NCBI GenBank assembly: GCA_039720395.1
Contig: CM077820.1
Location: forward strand, 54,876,196 to 54,940,195
Direction of reading: 5' to 3'
Length of the DNA stretch: 64,000 nucleotides
DNA from: Liquidambar formosana
Taxonomy: Eukaryota; Streptophyta; Magnoliopsida; Saxifragales; Altingiaceae
Shown here: piece after piece, positions 22,660-36,100 of the stretch
How positions within the stretch are numbered: position 1 is the first letter of the stretch
Layout: every line of letters starts with the position of its first letter
Program-made: the position numbers and the translations under genes
The notes under the pieces: generated by a model
Databases searched by the model: none
Seen by the model: only the letters and a program-made list of their open reading frames with translations
Told to the model about the DNA's origin: nothing

Positions 22660-23940
22660 GGAGTTCCACATTTAATTAGTAGGCTATAACTTGAACTTGA
22701 GGTATAGAAGAAATAAGAATAACCCAAAATCAAAGGAATGAGAAGTCAAAACCAATAATCATTAGCTCATTTCTTGAAATTATGTTATCCCTTATTTAAA
22801 AGGATTAAAAGTTCTTTAAAATGATTAGAAGGATTTAATTGGTAAGTCTAATCTCTAAAATCGTGGGTCTTTTTTTCTTTTCTTTTCTTTTTTTTAAGGA
22901 AGGGAAAAAAAAATATATCAACTATGGTAATTTTTAGTTCTTGTTAATTAGATAGCTGTCACACGACAAGATCTGCTGGCAAGTGTCGACCTGACCCACC
23001 AGAGTGGGACAATTTCATCTTCACCAGGTGCATCATCTACGATACACCTTGTTCTATGGGATTTTTTTTTTTTTTTTTTTGTTTGGGGAATTTTATAAAC
23101 TTAAAAAAACAACTAAGGTAGTACTGGCAAAGTTAGGTACTCATGTCGTATTGTCGTAATAATTTCCAGAGTTTATGAGTTCACGTGGGATTTGTATAAT
23201 TGTGCATTTATGTAGCCGCTAGAAGAAACTTCGAAACAATGTAGGACACTGCTATTTTATAATTATTTTATTTTATTAATTATTAGGGGTACTCTAGTTT
23301 TTATTTTTATCGGTATTTTGGATCAGACCATTTTTCTAACGGTTTATATGAAATACTTTATACTCGTATAGATAAAAATTTTTGTGAAAAATTGAAACGA
23401 CAACCTAAAAGAGTACATCCTGAATCTGTCCGTTCAACTAACCTCACAAAAACTACTTTTGAAAACTTTTGTGTGAGTGTATCTGTAGATGTATGTTTTT
23501 TCTTTCATAATTCTCTTTGCGATGATTATAATGTTGTACTACGCATGCTTGATATATGTGCCTCCACCTTTATGGCCGTATCATGGTTACATTATTTCCT
23601 TTTTGTATATGTAATTCTCTCTTTATGTATATCCAACTATTGGAATGCGCATGACATCCTATTAATTATAATTATAATTTTCTATCCCAATATTATTTTT
23701 ATTTTTCTATTTTTAATAGGGATTTCCTTAACCCAATGGATGGATTTCTTGATGTGTTCATTTAATGAGGCCTACGATCACATGAGAAATTATAAAAATA
23801 TATGAGAAATAATATAAATTACTAAAAAAAATATAAAAATATTTTAAAAATTACGTGCACACATTTTTTTTCATATAATAATTGCTTCATTAAATAAGAA
23901 TTAACAAATGTACTCTTAAGAGTTAAGACACTTCTTTTTG
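22660..23940. other. AT-rich intergenic sequence with an unexplained open frame
   Basis: An open frame on the plus strand at 23392-23805 (137 residues) begins MKRQPKRVHPESVRSTNLTK and ends in a very hydrophobic I/F-rich stretch. I recognise no family. The composition simply mirrors AT-rich DNA, so I do not call it a gene. The rest is AT-rich with homopolymers. Confidence 0.35.
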
Positions 23941-23959
23941 AAAGTGTCGTCTACAAGAT

Positions 23960-24340
23960 CGATACGTGGCAAACAGTGAACAAAAGTAGGGAGTGAGTGG
24001 TGGGGGGACCCAGCAATAACTGGAGAGGAATAGAAACCTGACGCAAAGAGGAGATAGGAGGAGGAGAGGAGTGTGATTACGTGGATGACGTCATCACCGT
24101 CAGGAGAGAGGTCACGTCAGTGACAGACAGGTGACTTAGATAACAAGACGTTTGAGTGAACATTTTTTTGTTGCCCCCACGTACGTCCGTGATTGATAGG
24201 TGGGCTGACGTGGCGGACAGATCGGACGGTCGAAAGCGACTCTTCTTCTTCCCCTAGTGAGTAGTGAAGAGACATCAGAGGCCCAGACAGCATCGCGCGA
24301 GATGCGCGGGTGCTTTTTCCCTGGGTGAGCATACGTCACA
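23960..24340. promoter_or_regulatory. ACGT-rich, GC-richer island (possible regulatory region)
   Basis: Within about 375 bp there are nine ACGT cores, the core bound by plant bZIP factors (at about 23964, 24079, 24088, 24114, 24148, 24179, 24183, 24208 and 24333). They include a palindromic TGACGTCA (24086-24093), TACGTGGC (23963) and TGACGTGGC (24206). The segment is markedly richer in G+C than its flanks. No gene begins beside it: the nearest is the kelch gene, whose 3' end is at 26254. It could be an enhancer, the promoter of a lost or non-coding transcript, or chance. Confidence 0.4.
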
Positions 24341-26253
24341 CCTCAAAATCTTCGTAGTCTTCGTGGGCTTGGGCCCCCTACTGGCAGCGAATCAACGCTA
24401 CAGTTACATCATCTACAGCTTCACCCAGCTAGGAGACACAGGATTTGATCTTTTTCACCTTTTCTCTTTTTTCTTTTTTTTTTCTTTTTTTTTTCCTACG
24501 AGAAATTCCCAGGAAATAATTAAAATTTTGATTTTTTTTTTCTTCACTTTTTTTTAAAAAAATAATTTTTAGGGGAACTTTTCAACCAAATTTTTTTTTT
24601 TTTCATTTTTTAAGTTCTAAAAATTCCTTATATATTTCTCTCAATATGTGTTTGTATATACACAAGTACAAAGATCGTCAAGTGCAATTTGTATTAGACG
24701 GTTTTTTTTTTTTTTTGGTAAGTTATTAGACGGTTTTCATTTGATCATTTTTTGAATTAGTACATTTATCACTATCCATTTATGAATTAGTGAGGATTGG
24801 GTTAATAATTTAAGACTAACGAGTTATTTTCAAAATTTTCTCATTTTATGATGAGGTTGTCTTAACGCGATGTTAAAATTTATTTAAAAGGTTGAGTTTT
24901 GGGTTTAGTTCATACTGCAAACTTAACCTTCTATTTGGTTCATGGATTTTATTAGGGAAAAAAAAAAAAGAAAGAAAAAATGAAAGGAAAATATAAAATT
25001 ATATCAAGCCAAAATTATTATAACCCTTCTTCTTCTTCTTCTTCTTCTTCTTCTTCTAATTTTCCATTACAACCAAATAAAGAAAATTTCAATTCCTTAT
25101 ATTTTATTTTTTTTCCTTGATAAAATTCACGAACCCAATGAAGCCTAAATGAGGGTGAAATTGATCAGACATTGGCTACTCTGCTTTGATTTATTTATTT
25201 ATTTATCTGCCGGGTGTTTGGAAAGAATGAGAAAATGGAAAGAAAATAACATGTTGCAAAAGTGTTAAAGGGTATTGTAAAATGTCCAATCAGTTTTTTC
25301 TTTTTCAAATAGTCATCAGCCTCATGTTAAGATTTCAATTTTAAGTACATGCATGTATCAGTGCAGGTTGTATAAAGTGGAACTCACACATGACACTGTC
25401 CCTTATCCAATCCTTGGAAAATATATGATCTTAGGGCACCATGTTCCCAAAAGCACCTTTTATGTTTTTAGAACTGCCAAAAACAACTATAGAAAATACT
25501 GTAGAAAATTCGTTTGCATGTGTATTTCAAAACAAAAACAAAAGAAAGCAACAACTTGTTTTTAGGAAATATCAAAATGACACTCAGTTTTTGCATTTTT
25601 ATTCAAGAAACCAGTGAGAGTGATGTTTTCTCAAAATTTCTTACCCGTTTTCGAAATCACCTTTTTGAGAACCATTTGACCTTGGGTTATCAAACAATCC
25701 CACCGTTCTTTTAAAAAAACAAAGGAAGGACAGTAGAAAAGAAATGAAAATTTGGAATGCAATTACATGTTAGAATGAGAGTGACAATTGTAAGAGGTAC
25801 TCAAAATTTTCATCGTTGCCAAGTTTTCCTTTCCTTCAAATGGAGTAGAAGAAAAACAAACAGAAAAACCAATAATACCAATTTCCATGGCAACATCACA
25901 GAGTCTAGATTTTCCTATTCCAATGGCTGTTTGCCTGTTTATCAATTTCAAGAGTATTGTCCGTAGGTTTCCACCAAAAGAAAACTCTTATGTAGAAATT
26001 TTTTTCTCCATTTTTGGGATGATTAGTATACGCAGATTCGGGAAATTAAGAAAATGTCCGACGAACACTCAGAACCGATGGTTGATACAAGAGTACCAGA
26101 GAGAGGAGCCCAACTAATTTACCTAACTCATGCATGCTAGATTTTCAAAGCACTACATAACAAAAAAATTAAAAATAAAAATAAAAATCTATCAAATATT
26201 TACATAAAGAGGGTCAAATATTAGTCTTAATATGCAATGTTTGTTTCGTTCGT
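24341..26253. other. Non-coding spacer with pyrimidine tracts and TTC microsatellite
   Basis: Long T/C-rich runs (24464-24612), a (TTC)n tract at about 25027-25056 and A-rich runs. Some weak open frames on the plus strand (25353-26117) show no family resemblance. The 3' UTR of the kelch gene lies at the right end. Confidence 0.4.
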
Positions 26254-29200
26254 TCATGATCCGCCATGGCCACTTCCGGGTCCTCCCAGGGTTAGAACAA
26301 TGCCTTGAAGATCACTTCTGACCTTTGGCTCTCTGGTTAATGATGGAGTGGTTCTAATGACTGGAGATGGTCGAGTCACTTGGGATTGATGGAAACTTTG
26401 ACCGGATTCTGGCGTGGAGAGTGTCATCGGCTGTTGGGAAGCCTTGAAAAAGGCTGGTTCCGTGTGATTTGAGTTTGGATAAGAACGAGTGGCGGCTCTT
26501 TGGGTTGTTGGAGATGATGGATTTTGACCAAGAACGGCTCCTCTTAAGGCAGGCCCAGGCCCCTGATTGATAAAACAAGTTTCACAAGCAAGTTAGCACA
26601 CTAAAACTGACATTAGAAAAATGGTACTTGCTGATTGTATATTGGAAGCTTACAGGAGCGAATAAGACCCCTCTGAAGATCTTGCCATTAACATTTGCAG
26701 TCATTAGGTAACCAGAGTCGAAAGCCCCATCAACTTTGCCTCGAACCTCAGCTCCAATCTAAGGGGAAAAAATTGAAGTGAAAATGACGCAGAAATGGAA
26801 AGGGGTTTCAAAAGCTTTTGGAAAATTCGACAGTTTACCAGGTTTTGAATAGTCCCTGCCTCCAAGGATTTCTGTTCTGCAACTAAGTAATGCACTTCTT
26901 GCCTACCGTTATGAACAGCACTAGTAAATTGTTCTGGTTTTGGCTGGTTTTGATGTTCTCCCAAAAATTGGATATCTTGTGGAGTTCTTCGGATGATGTT
27001 TCCAGGGTTCATTTGGTTGCTTGCAACATTTTTAAGCTGGCCATTGCTTGGCATCTGATTTTGTTGCTTAAACAAAGGAAATCCCTGGGAGGCAGCATTG
27101 ACAGAATCAGATCCTTTACGAGCTGGGGTTTGCTCCTGATCGGATTGTGATGGAGACGAATGCTGGGAGGAGAGTGAAAGAGAATGTTCTTCTTGCTCCA
27201 ATTCAATCTCCCAAGCCTTCGAATTGCTTGTTCTCCTTCTCTTTGGATGCAAAGTATCTAAAAGGAATTGAAAATTTCAAGTTAATCATATTTTTGAATC
27301 TCCATTAGTACTTGAAAGAAAGATATGAGTTTTCTGCCAGGAACCAACCTGAAGTGAATCGAAAAGAATGCTTAGATTCTAATTCTGGTTTTTGAGCTTC
27401 CTTTGTTACAACTTCTACATTATTCCCAAATAACATAGGTTTCTGCTACATAGCATAAATGATAAGTTCCTCATCACACGTACGGAAAAGTAAATGAAAC
27501 TAGTTGAATGTTTCCCCTAGAGTAATCCGTACCGAGTTATTTTCTGCTTCTCTTAGGAACCTTCTTTTTCCTTGGTTCCAATGGTTTCCAAACATTTTGC
27601 ACAGTGAAATGTTGTAACGGCCATTTGGATGGTTAGCTCCAAGCTGCAAGACTAGTAACTCATTGAGAGGACGCTCATCCTCTCCGCACCTGCAATTTAA
27701 AACCTGTGAATGGAGAAGCAAAAACTAATATGCAGAACCCAAAATAAAGGAATTGAAGAGGAAACCCGTGCAAAAGTGAGGAACGACTGCAAAAACATGT
27801 TTATAAAAATTTACCCTCCATAGATGGCAATATCTGAGTCAGTAACAATAGCTGTATGAGAAAACCGCCCCTGTGGTTGCTGGCCACGTACCTCAAGCTG
27901 AGTCCATGAACAAGTATTCACGTCAAGGACCCATACATCATTGTAGTAACGCTTGTCTCCAACACCTCCAATGACAAAAATCTGCAAATCATGTAGAGCC
28001 CAGTGACTTCTCTCTTCTCACAAATTCATTCTCAAGGAAGAGTTTAAACATCAGTTAAAATAAAGAATTCCTTCATGCTATGGTAATAGTCCCATTTCAA
28101 TTCTACAGAAAGAAACTATACTAATTACAACAACTGTGAAAAACAAGATGAAATGGTTTCATTCTCGATGGTGCTCATATTAGTAAGATGACTTGCCTTT
28201 GTCCCAAAATTCACAGCAGCATGACCTGCTCTAACACCAGGTGAAGATCCTTGAACTGCCAACTGCTAAATAAAATAAACACCCATGAACTGCATACTCT
28301 TTTTAAGATTTCACAAGATATTTGTTCAAGTTCATATGAATTTACATATAGTTCATTTATCATTTCACACTGAAACCATGATGCAAAACAATGGGACTTT
28401 CATACCCTTGACCAAGTCATTGTGTCCATGTCAAGCACATCAACATCTCCATGATAGCGGTCGCCACAGTCCCCACCATAAACAAAAACCCTGTTCCCAA
28501 TTGCGACGGCGCTGTGACTATCCCTAGGGACCGGAATATCACCCTTCACCTCAGGAGAAGTCCATCTCATGGTCTTAAAGTCTAAAACATGCAAATCATT
28601 CAAATAATTCGCTTCCCCTTCTCCACTACCCCCAAATATCACCAATTTTTCATCACCAACAAGGGTTGCAGTATGACTTTCACGTGGGGAAGGCGGAGCC
28701 CCTTTACATTCAGGCCGGGTCCAGTCTTTTGATACAAGATCCAATATATGAAGATCGTTTACTTTCTTTGAACCATTTGTACCTCCAAACACAATCATCC
28801 TATGCCCAAGAAGTACAGCACTGTGGCTGTCTCGCCACCCTGGCCCCTGACCCGTGGTCACAAGGGTGTTCCATGCCATTGTATTGAGATTGAGTGCAAG
28901 GACGTCGCCAAAATGCAAACCCCCACAACATCCCTGAAATGGTTGGACAGAGAGATGAGATTAAAATGCAGCATGGAATTGGAAACTAAGATTTTTGCTC
29001 CTATAAAGGGAGTAGTAAAGCTTTCCCTTCTTATATTTGGGTCCTACGTAGAAGAATTTAGCACCTATGCATACTAAAATTGAATAATCACAACAAACCG
29101 ACCTACAGCCTAGTGTCCAGGCAGTTTGCCATTTTCTTTGGGACAATTTAGAAGGATTTGGCCCTTCAAATAGTCCTCACTAATTTGGTAAAAAAATTCT

Positions 29201-30522
29201 TCTAGATAGAATAGACTCCACTCTATTGGGTATAGAGCAATAAATGCCCTTAAAGGCCGAACCGAAAAGTAGGAGCCTTAAGCTGTCCATTTTGTAAATG
29301 AATCTGAAGCACAGATTTAAGGAGTTGATTGAGGACTGTGAAATATGAAGAAATAAAATTTCTCTTATTTAAATATGTCAACATATATAAATTAATGAAA
29401 TCTAGTAGGAAGTAAAAATATCTCTGTTCCATGGCCATTTAGGACAAATTCATGACATGAAGAATGGTCATTGCAAGATTCCAGGGTTTCTTTTCTTTTT
29501 CTTTTACTTTTTTCATGTCTTCTTGGAAATAAAACAGAGTACAGAGAAATAATGCAGATGAAGTTAAAATTTTTAATTTAAAAAAAAAAATAAAGATGAT
29601 GAAGCTCAAACATAGAGCTCTCTTTCTCTGAAGACAGTTTTAAAACTGCATATGAACTAGCAAAAGAATCCAAGCATGGGAGAGAAACTAACACAAGTGA
29701 GAAAGATTTCTCCTCTCCCTCTCTCTCTCTCTCTCTCGTATAGCCCTGCAACTTAGGACCAGAAGTATTATTGTAGGAATTATTTTTTATTTTTTTAAAT
29801 GGGAGTACAAATCTCTCCTCTGGAAACCAAGTTATTGTTTCAAAACCAAGAAAATTTTTGAAAGAGATGGAGAATCATTTAACATTTATAACAGAGAAGA
29901 AATGAAAAAAAATAAAAATAAAATACTGGGCTTTTTAAAGAAAACAAAAGTTTTAAAAATTTTCTATATTAAGAAAGCAGGATGATCATTGTAATGCTAC
30001 CACACAACTGTCCTACCTAGTAGAGTATCCAAAACAAAAACAAGCTTACAAACAATATTTATTGCATTAAGGACCAAAAGAAGAGAAAAGTAGCAAAGAA
30101 CTAAAACCAATGAAGAAAGTGTATCTGTCATTAGCCAAAGATATCCATGCCAAGGAATGAAAAAAGAAATAGTACAAAATTCTCAACCAAAAAGAAAGAA
30201 AAAAAAATTTTCCACACAACACCACAGAAACTACCACTGATAGCTAAAGGATTCATGAGCAGAACCCAAAACAATATAGTACAAGAAATCCTAGCTACAA
30301 ACAGGATCAGTATCATGGAAAATATAGATATTAGTAAGGATAAAAGGGAAAAAAATTCAGTTTTTTTTTTCTTCCAAGAAATAATATACATACCCCAAAG
30401 ACATAAACAACCCCATGAGCGGAGCAAGCAGAGTGCCCCCATCTCTCAGAAGGGTTGAATCCCGTAACCTTCGGATAGAGCCACATTGCCTTCTTTGCAA
30501 CTTCACTTCCCAGAGACCCCAT
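26254..30522 (-). CDS. Kelch-repeat (galactose oxidase/kelch superfamily) protein
   Basis: Nine exons: 30522-30394, 28933-28406, 28265-28197, 27981-27815, 27689-27533, 27442-27349, 27257-26839, 26758-26654, 26562-26254. The model closes in frame at 658 residues (657 if the alternative acceptor of exon 3 is used). Residues ~26-330 contain six kelch motifs, each with a GG doublet and a spaced Trp (RWGHSACSAHGVVYVFGG, DSHSAVLLGHRMIVFGG, ESHTATLVGDEKLVIFGG, DSHSAVAIGNRVFVYGG, IFVIGGVGDKRYYNDVW, DIAIYGGCGEDERPLNEL), predicting a six-bladed propeller for protein binding. The C-terminal half is low-complexity and polar with a basic HPKRRRTSNSK (possible nuclear signal) and a conserved-looking IGAEVRGKVDGAFDSGYLM. 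No RING or acyl-CoA-binding domain is visible. Intron 3 has a GC donor. A (CT)n tract sits just upstream of the ATG. Molecular role is unknown; the family call is firm. Confidence 0.92.
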
Positions 30523-30543
30523 TCTCTCTCTCTCTCTCTCTGT
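30523..30543 (-). repeat. CT/GA tract in 5' UTR of kelch gene
   Basis: A dinucleotide run lies directly upstream of the start codon (GA-rich on the coding strand). Such tracts are common in plant 5' leaders and may bind GAGA-type factors. A longer (GA)n microsatellite lies at about 30964-30999 in the promoter. Confidence 0.5.
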
Positions 30544-30960
30544 CTTTGCCTTCAACTTTCAAGTTTAATTCAGTTCCAACACATTACTTGACAAGTATGA
30601 AGTAACAGTGAAAGGAAAGAAATAGAGGGTCAAAAGAGGACATGAACAAGCCAAGTGATACATCAACTATCAGAGTCAATAGACATGAAAAGATGGGCGC
30701 TTTCAAGTCCAAATCACTGTGGCAACCAACAACAACAGAAGGTTGTGGTGAAAAGCACATATTACTAACACTTATCCAAGCAAAACCAAAAAAAATAAAA
30801 ATAAAATAAAGAACATGTTTATCTAAGAAAATTCCATATTAATATTCTTCTCACTTCCCTACAATATAAAACATTATTATTGATATTATCATGATAGATA
30901 CACATACATGATGGATAGCCTTGTAGAATATTAGTGATGTAAAATCATGGGAATATGACT

Positions 30961-31002
<42 letters not shown>

Positions 31003-33000
31003 CTTTGTTATTATAGTTTATTATATGTCTTCTTTACTTTTCTCTCTTGTCTAACCGAAAATGATGGAGTGTGGGGAGCATTGGGTTGTGGGAAATGATG
31101 GGGAAGGTGTTTTGGGGTTTGAGGGTCTGCCAGCATAGGTTAGGGAGGGGGTGGTGTGCTTCTGTTTCTCTATTTTTATTTTTTATTTCTTTTTAACTTA
31201 CATGGTTTTTTCGTTCTTTTTTTGTTAAGACGATATTGGGATTGATGGAAGGGGAGATTTTCTCTCTCTCTCACCCCAATTTTCAAGGTGGGTTATGGAT
31301 GTAGATCTAGAAATGTCTCTTCTCAAGGTGTCTTTGGGGAAAGTGTGGGGCTTAGTGTTATGGAAATTCTTTTTAAGTTTTGGGAAATGGGATGATGGGG
31401 TGTTTGTTTCTCTCAAAAGGTATGAGATTTTTCTCCATATATATTTGATCTCTCAGTTTGTCTCCTCATGAGAACATGATAAATTGGGATTATGGTGAGA
31501 AACGCTTCTAATTTCTCCTTAAGCCTCTATAGCATAACCTAAACCCTATACTAGTGTTTGGGCCTTGTTCTTAACCCAGCCCATATAAGGATCACCGAGT
31601 TTAAGGGGGGTGTGCCCAAGTCCAACTCAATTCCACAAGCACTCTTTTTTATTTACTAGATGTAAGCGCATACGGGTTGCACGTGGTTATTTTTCAATAA
31701 TATAAATTATAAATATAAGAATAATTTTTAAAGAATTAAATATTAATATCGGTTTGGTTAGATTTTTACTTTTAATGAAACTTATAGTAAGTAGTATAAC
31801 TAATTTGAAAAATATTAAGCTAGTCATAAATAAATTTAGAATATAATAATTCCCAATAATATATAGTAACACAATATTATCTTGATTAACCAAAAAACTT
31901 CAACAATTTGAAATGAAAATTTAAATAAAAAAAATTAATCATTATTGAAGATATGTGTTGTCACTGATTTACAAAAAAAATTAGTAACACTCCCAATAAT
32001 ATTATAGTAACACATTATTGATAAATATTTCTTATATAAGTTAACTACAAAAGTATAGATGTCTCCTGTATAAACTTTAATTACTACAATAGTAGTTGTC
32101 ATTTATTTAACTATAATAAGATTAAAATGGTGCAGAAGGATAGTTGTGTATTTAAAATTTAAAATAAAAATATATTAGTCAATCAAAATTTTTCTCACAT
32201 TCAGTTTTTCATAGGTAATATAGATTTATTATATGTATGATGAAGGTGTCGGCTCATGCCTCATGCATATGAATCCCATGTTTCAGTCTACCATTAGGCC
32301 AAACTCTTGTCAAATTTTGGTTCCCAAAAGAGGCCACTAAAAAAAACAAAAGGTGAAAATATCGCGAGAAAAAGGAAGCTCTCTGAAAACAAAAGGTTTT
32401 GAGAGTTGACAGTGATGGTGGTGTTTTTTTTGGAGGGTGGCGCAGTAAAAGAGAGAGAAAGGCGTAGAGTACACGCGACAAACACGGGAGGGTTTTGAGG
32501 TATGGCGGTAAGTGCATTGATTCACGTGACTCACATTGTAACTTGAAACTTTCATTGATATAAAAACCTAAAGAAAGAAAGACATCTATCTTATCGAGAA
32601 TATTAATAAAGATTTTGATGCTTTCCATCTCTTTGTGGGTAAATTGTTTCACATTATTAATCGGTAATTTTAAAAAATCGTGTAGATTGTTTTACATGCC
32701 CCTGTTTTGGGGGAAATTTTAGATTAGTTGGCCCTATGGAAAATAATTGCACTTTGTAGTCATTGTTAGTTAAGTTGCTAGTTATTTACTAAGAAGTTTG
32801 TAACGTTTTACATCAACTATAATTACTTTTTCATAACCCGATCAATCTAAAATTCTCCTATTTTTTTCCTCAAGGATATGGTAAAAATTCCGATAATTTT
32901 TTAACTTCTATTAAAAATTAATTTTAAGATTCATGTTTTATATTTATTTCATTTCAACAAAAAATAGAAACGAAAAGGAAGTTTAGATGTAAGAGTGAGT
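30544..33000. other. Kelch promoter and AT-rich spacer
   Basis: Contains the (GA)n microsatellite at 30964-30999, a G/T-rich stretch (31060-31160) and an extremely AT-rich block (31680-32230). A weak open frame on the minus strand at 32254-32652 shows no family resemblance. No gene is called. Confidence 0.4.
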
Positions 33001-33155
33001 CTTCCATGTAACTGTGATATGGTCAAGTGGTGTCAAAAGTTAATAAATATCAAGCAAAATGAGATTATGGGGTTAAAAAATGCGTTGATAATCTCATTTT
33101 ACTTAATTTTCATTAGCTTGTAACCCCACTTGACCATATCACAGTTTCATGGAAG
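33001..33155. mobile_element. Foldback MITE, 155 bp
   Basis: CTTCCATGTAACTGTGATAT GGTCAAGTGG at the left pairs with the complement of 33126-33155 with one mismatch over 30 bp. Pairing continues inward through AAAATGAGATTAT. The whole segment folds into one hairpin. Confidence 0.85.
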
Positions 33156-36100
33156 TTTTTTTTTCTAAATGTAAGCTATTAAACCAAAATCCACAGCGAC
33201 AGACAATTGAAGACAATGATACATGACTAACATATAGGTTCTATATATTTATACTCACATTTTCAAGTATTTGAAAGTGTTTTTCATTAAATTAAATTGA
33301 ATTGTTTTTACAAACTAATTAACATTGTATGATAAAATTTTGTACGCAAGACTCTAGCTTGTAATGTCCTATACTTTGAGGTGCATGTCTAATGTCTCAG
33401 AATCCAAGTAAGTCTCATTGAAATAGAAAAACTTCATCGATGTATAAGAAATTATTTAGTGTGATGGATGTATTTCCTTAAACACTATATGAAATTGTTC
33501 AATAATTTTCAATCAATACATCAATGAGGTGCCCGTCTTGTAATGCTCCTTCTGAAAAAAGAAGAAAAGAAATACATATATGGTTTTCTTTTATAAAGGA
33601 TAAAATATATGTTTGTTATGTATTGGTTGTAGAACACAAAGCCTATACGAAAAGCGAAGATGGAATAGAAAGAGATGCGAAATTTGAAGAGTGGTTCATA
33701 CTTCATTGATAAGTGGAGAGATCGCACAATGCAAGTGTGCATTTCTTGGGAATCTTGGACCCAAGCGTGACGGGTACGTGCCGTTGACCAATACGAAACC
33801 CGATACCCCATACTCGACGCCACATTTGTAACTGGAGGAGAGGTCATCGAATATGTACACTCACCCAGATGAATGCCAACCACAGGTTTTGAGGAAGCTG
33901 CTTAGCTTAAAAAAAAAAAAAAAAAAATGTGGTGCTACTTGGTTTAGATCCCTCTGTTGCTGAGGCCAAAGCTATAGTTCTAGCCCTCGAGAATTTTAAT
34001 CAATTTTGCCTATATGCGTGTTTAAAAAATGGAAAAAAGAAATACAAAATTTTAATCAAGAACTATGCAAAGGCATTTTTAGCTCAAGGAACAAAAACTT
34101 TAAGAGGTTTTTGGAATATACCAAAGCACTCCATCATTAAAGAAGCCACTCAGCTTAAGGGGGCTTTATATTGAGGAAATGGGTTCGATTCAATTTTGTC
34201 TAACTCCCTAACCATTGTAAGTGTATAACCTCTCTGTAATGATGTTATTTTCTTGTTCTAGTTGAAATAAATCTAAAAAGGAACAGAAAAAAGCACAACC
34301 ACCATCGCTTACTTTCTTTCTCACAAGGGTTGTTCAAAATACTTTCCACAGGGAAAAGAAAATGAAGAGAGGAAGAAAAGTAACGACTGTCTACTGACCT
34401 CAATATATGATGGATCATTAATGGTATATGCAGAACATTGATGTCCATGATTTGTGCAGGATTCTGTGATGTACCAATAAAGGTGGGACAAGGTGAGGTC
34501 GATATTCATCTTGGCCTAACCCATTGCCATCACCCATGGTAACTTCATCACCATTCATTTTACCATCAGCCCTTGTGGCATTTCAATACCCATGTGGGAT
34601 TGGGGTGTGGAGAGTTTAGGGATTGAACCCCTTCAATAATTCAACCTAATCACCAAAAACTGAAACCAAAATAATAATAATAATAATGGTTCCTAGGATA
34701 AAAATCAGAGTCCCATGACACCGACCGATTTTATCACCTGAGGTGAGAGGCATCTGCCTCCAGTAACATTCTACTGTAAGCTAATTACTACAATGTGTTA
34801 TTCACCAAAAAAAAAAAAAAAAAAAAAATTACTACAATGTTTTGAAAATTTTTCAAAGTAAAAGTGTGATTTTATGGGTTGGATCTTTTAATTGATTGAG
34901 TCAAATCAATCTTACATCTTGTATGATTTAAGTTACGTCCAATTTAATGTCACTTCTAATAACAGTTTCATGAAGGTAATATATATTACATAGTATTCAT
35001 CTCACTGGTGGACCCATGCAAGGCCTACTCTTAATTTCAAGCCCTTTCCAAACTCCAAGCACACTCACAACACACTGCAGGTACATTGCAAACCCAAGCA
35101 CCCTCACAAAAGGAATGTAGGCAGGAGATGATTCACATTCTCCTAACACCATGGTCCACCATCACCAATGTCTTATGCAGCTAGGTGCCACGGTAATGGG
35201 TCTTCAACCAACTTAGATTAGGTCTTCCTCCAGTATCAATCAGCTCTTGTAATGATGTCCGTAGGCCCAGGAAGAGGGGGACAATTGCCACATCGATCTT
35301 TCCGTTACAGACTTAGATCAAGTGCCTGCCTACTATTTGGTAATTCTATCCATCCAGATCCATAATCAAATATATATATATATTCATCATAGACTTGGAT
35401 CAAGTGCCTTTCTAATATTTGTAATTCTATCCATCCAGATCCATAATCAAATATATATTCATCATACTGTACTGTATGTCTCGATAGTACTAGCTTTGGT
35501 TCAACAAGAACTTGGTATATGATCTACCCTACACATGCATAATTAATCCAAAAACCTGCTACGATCTTAACCTCTACGGCTCTACACATAATCTTCCTAT
35601 GATCCATGCTCCTCTAAAGGCATGGACAAGGACTCAAATCCTTGATCAACCGGGTATATACAAAGAGTAAAAAAAAATTAACAGAATTTTACCACTCAGT
35701 TGTGTGACCGACCCGGTGATACCACTTGGGCAACCTGAGCAACTTTGATAAGGGAGGAGTTGGAGGATGACTGAAGGTGTCAATTCAGTCCAACTCGACA
35801 AAGCCTCATTTGGAGTCAAATCTTTCATCAAAATTACAAGACATCCAGTCTTGTCTCCTTATATATCTTTGTAAAAGATTTAAGTTAACCATATCCACAA
35901 ATTCTGGTTGGAGTCCATTGTACGAAGGTAGAAGCCTAGAAGGTAGTAAATCAATATCATATCTTTACCTAAAAATAAATAAATAAAATCAGGTGATCGA
36001 CATTGATGCAGCACTCAACGTGATGTGCCAAAATATTGAATTATCATTTCACTTACTATGAAATATGAACAAAAAAACCCATAGTCTGCAAGAAAGATGG

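Noticed and set aside
23392..23805. 137-residue plus-strand open frame, partly hydrophobic
   Set aside because: No family resemblance, no promoter or codon-bias support, and the hydrophobic run simply reflects T-rich DNA.
32254..32652. 132-residue minus-strand open frame
   Set aside because: No conserved motif, AT-rich surroundings, and overlapping open frames in other registers.
33521..33883. Open frames on both strands around the GC-richer patch
   Set aside because: Neither translation resembles a known family and the two overlap in opposite directions.
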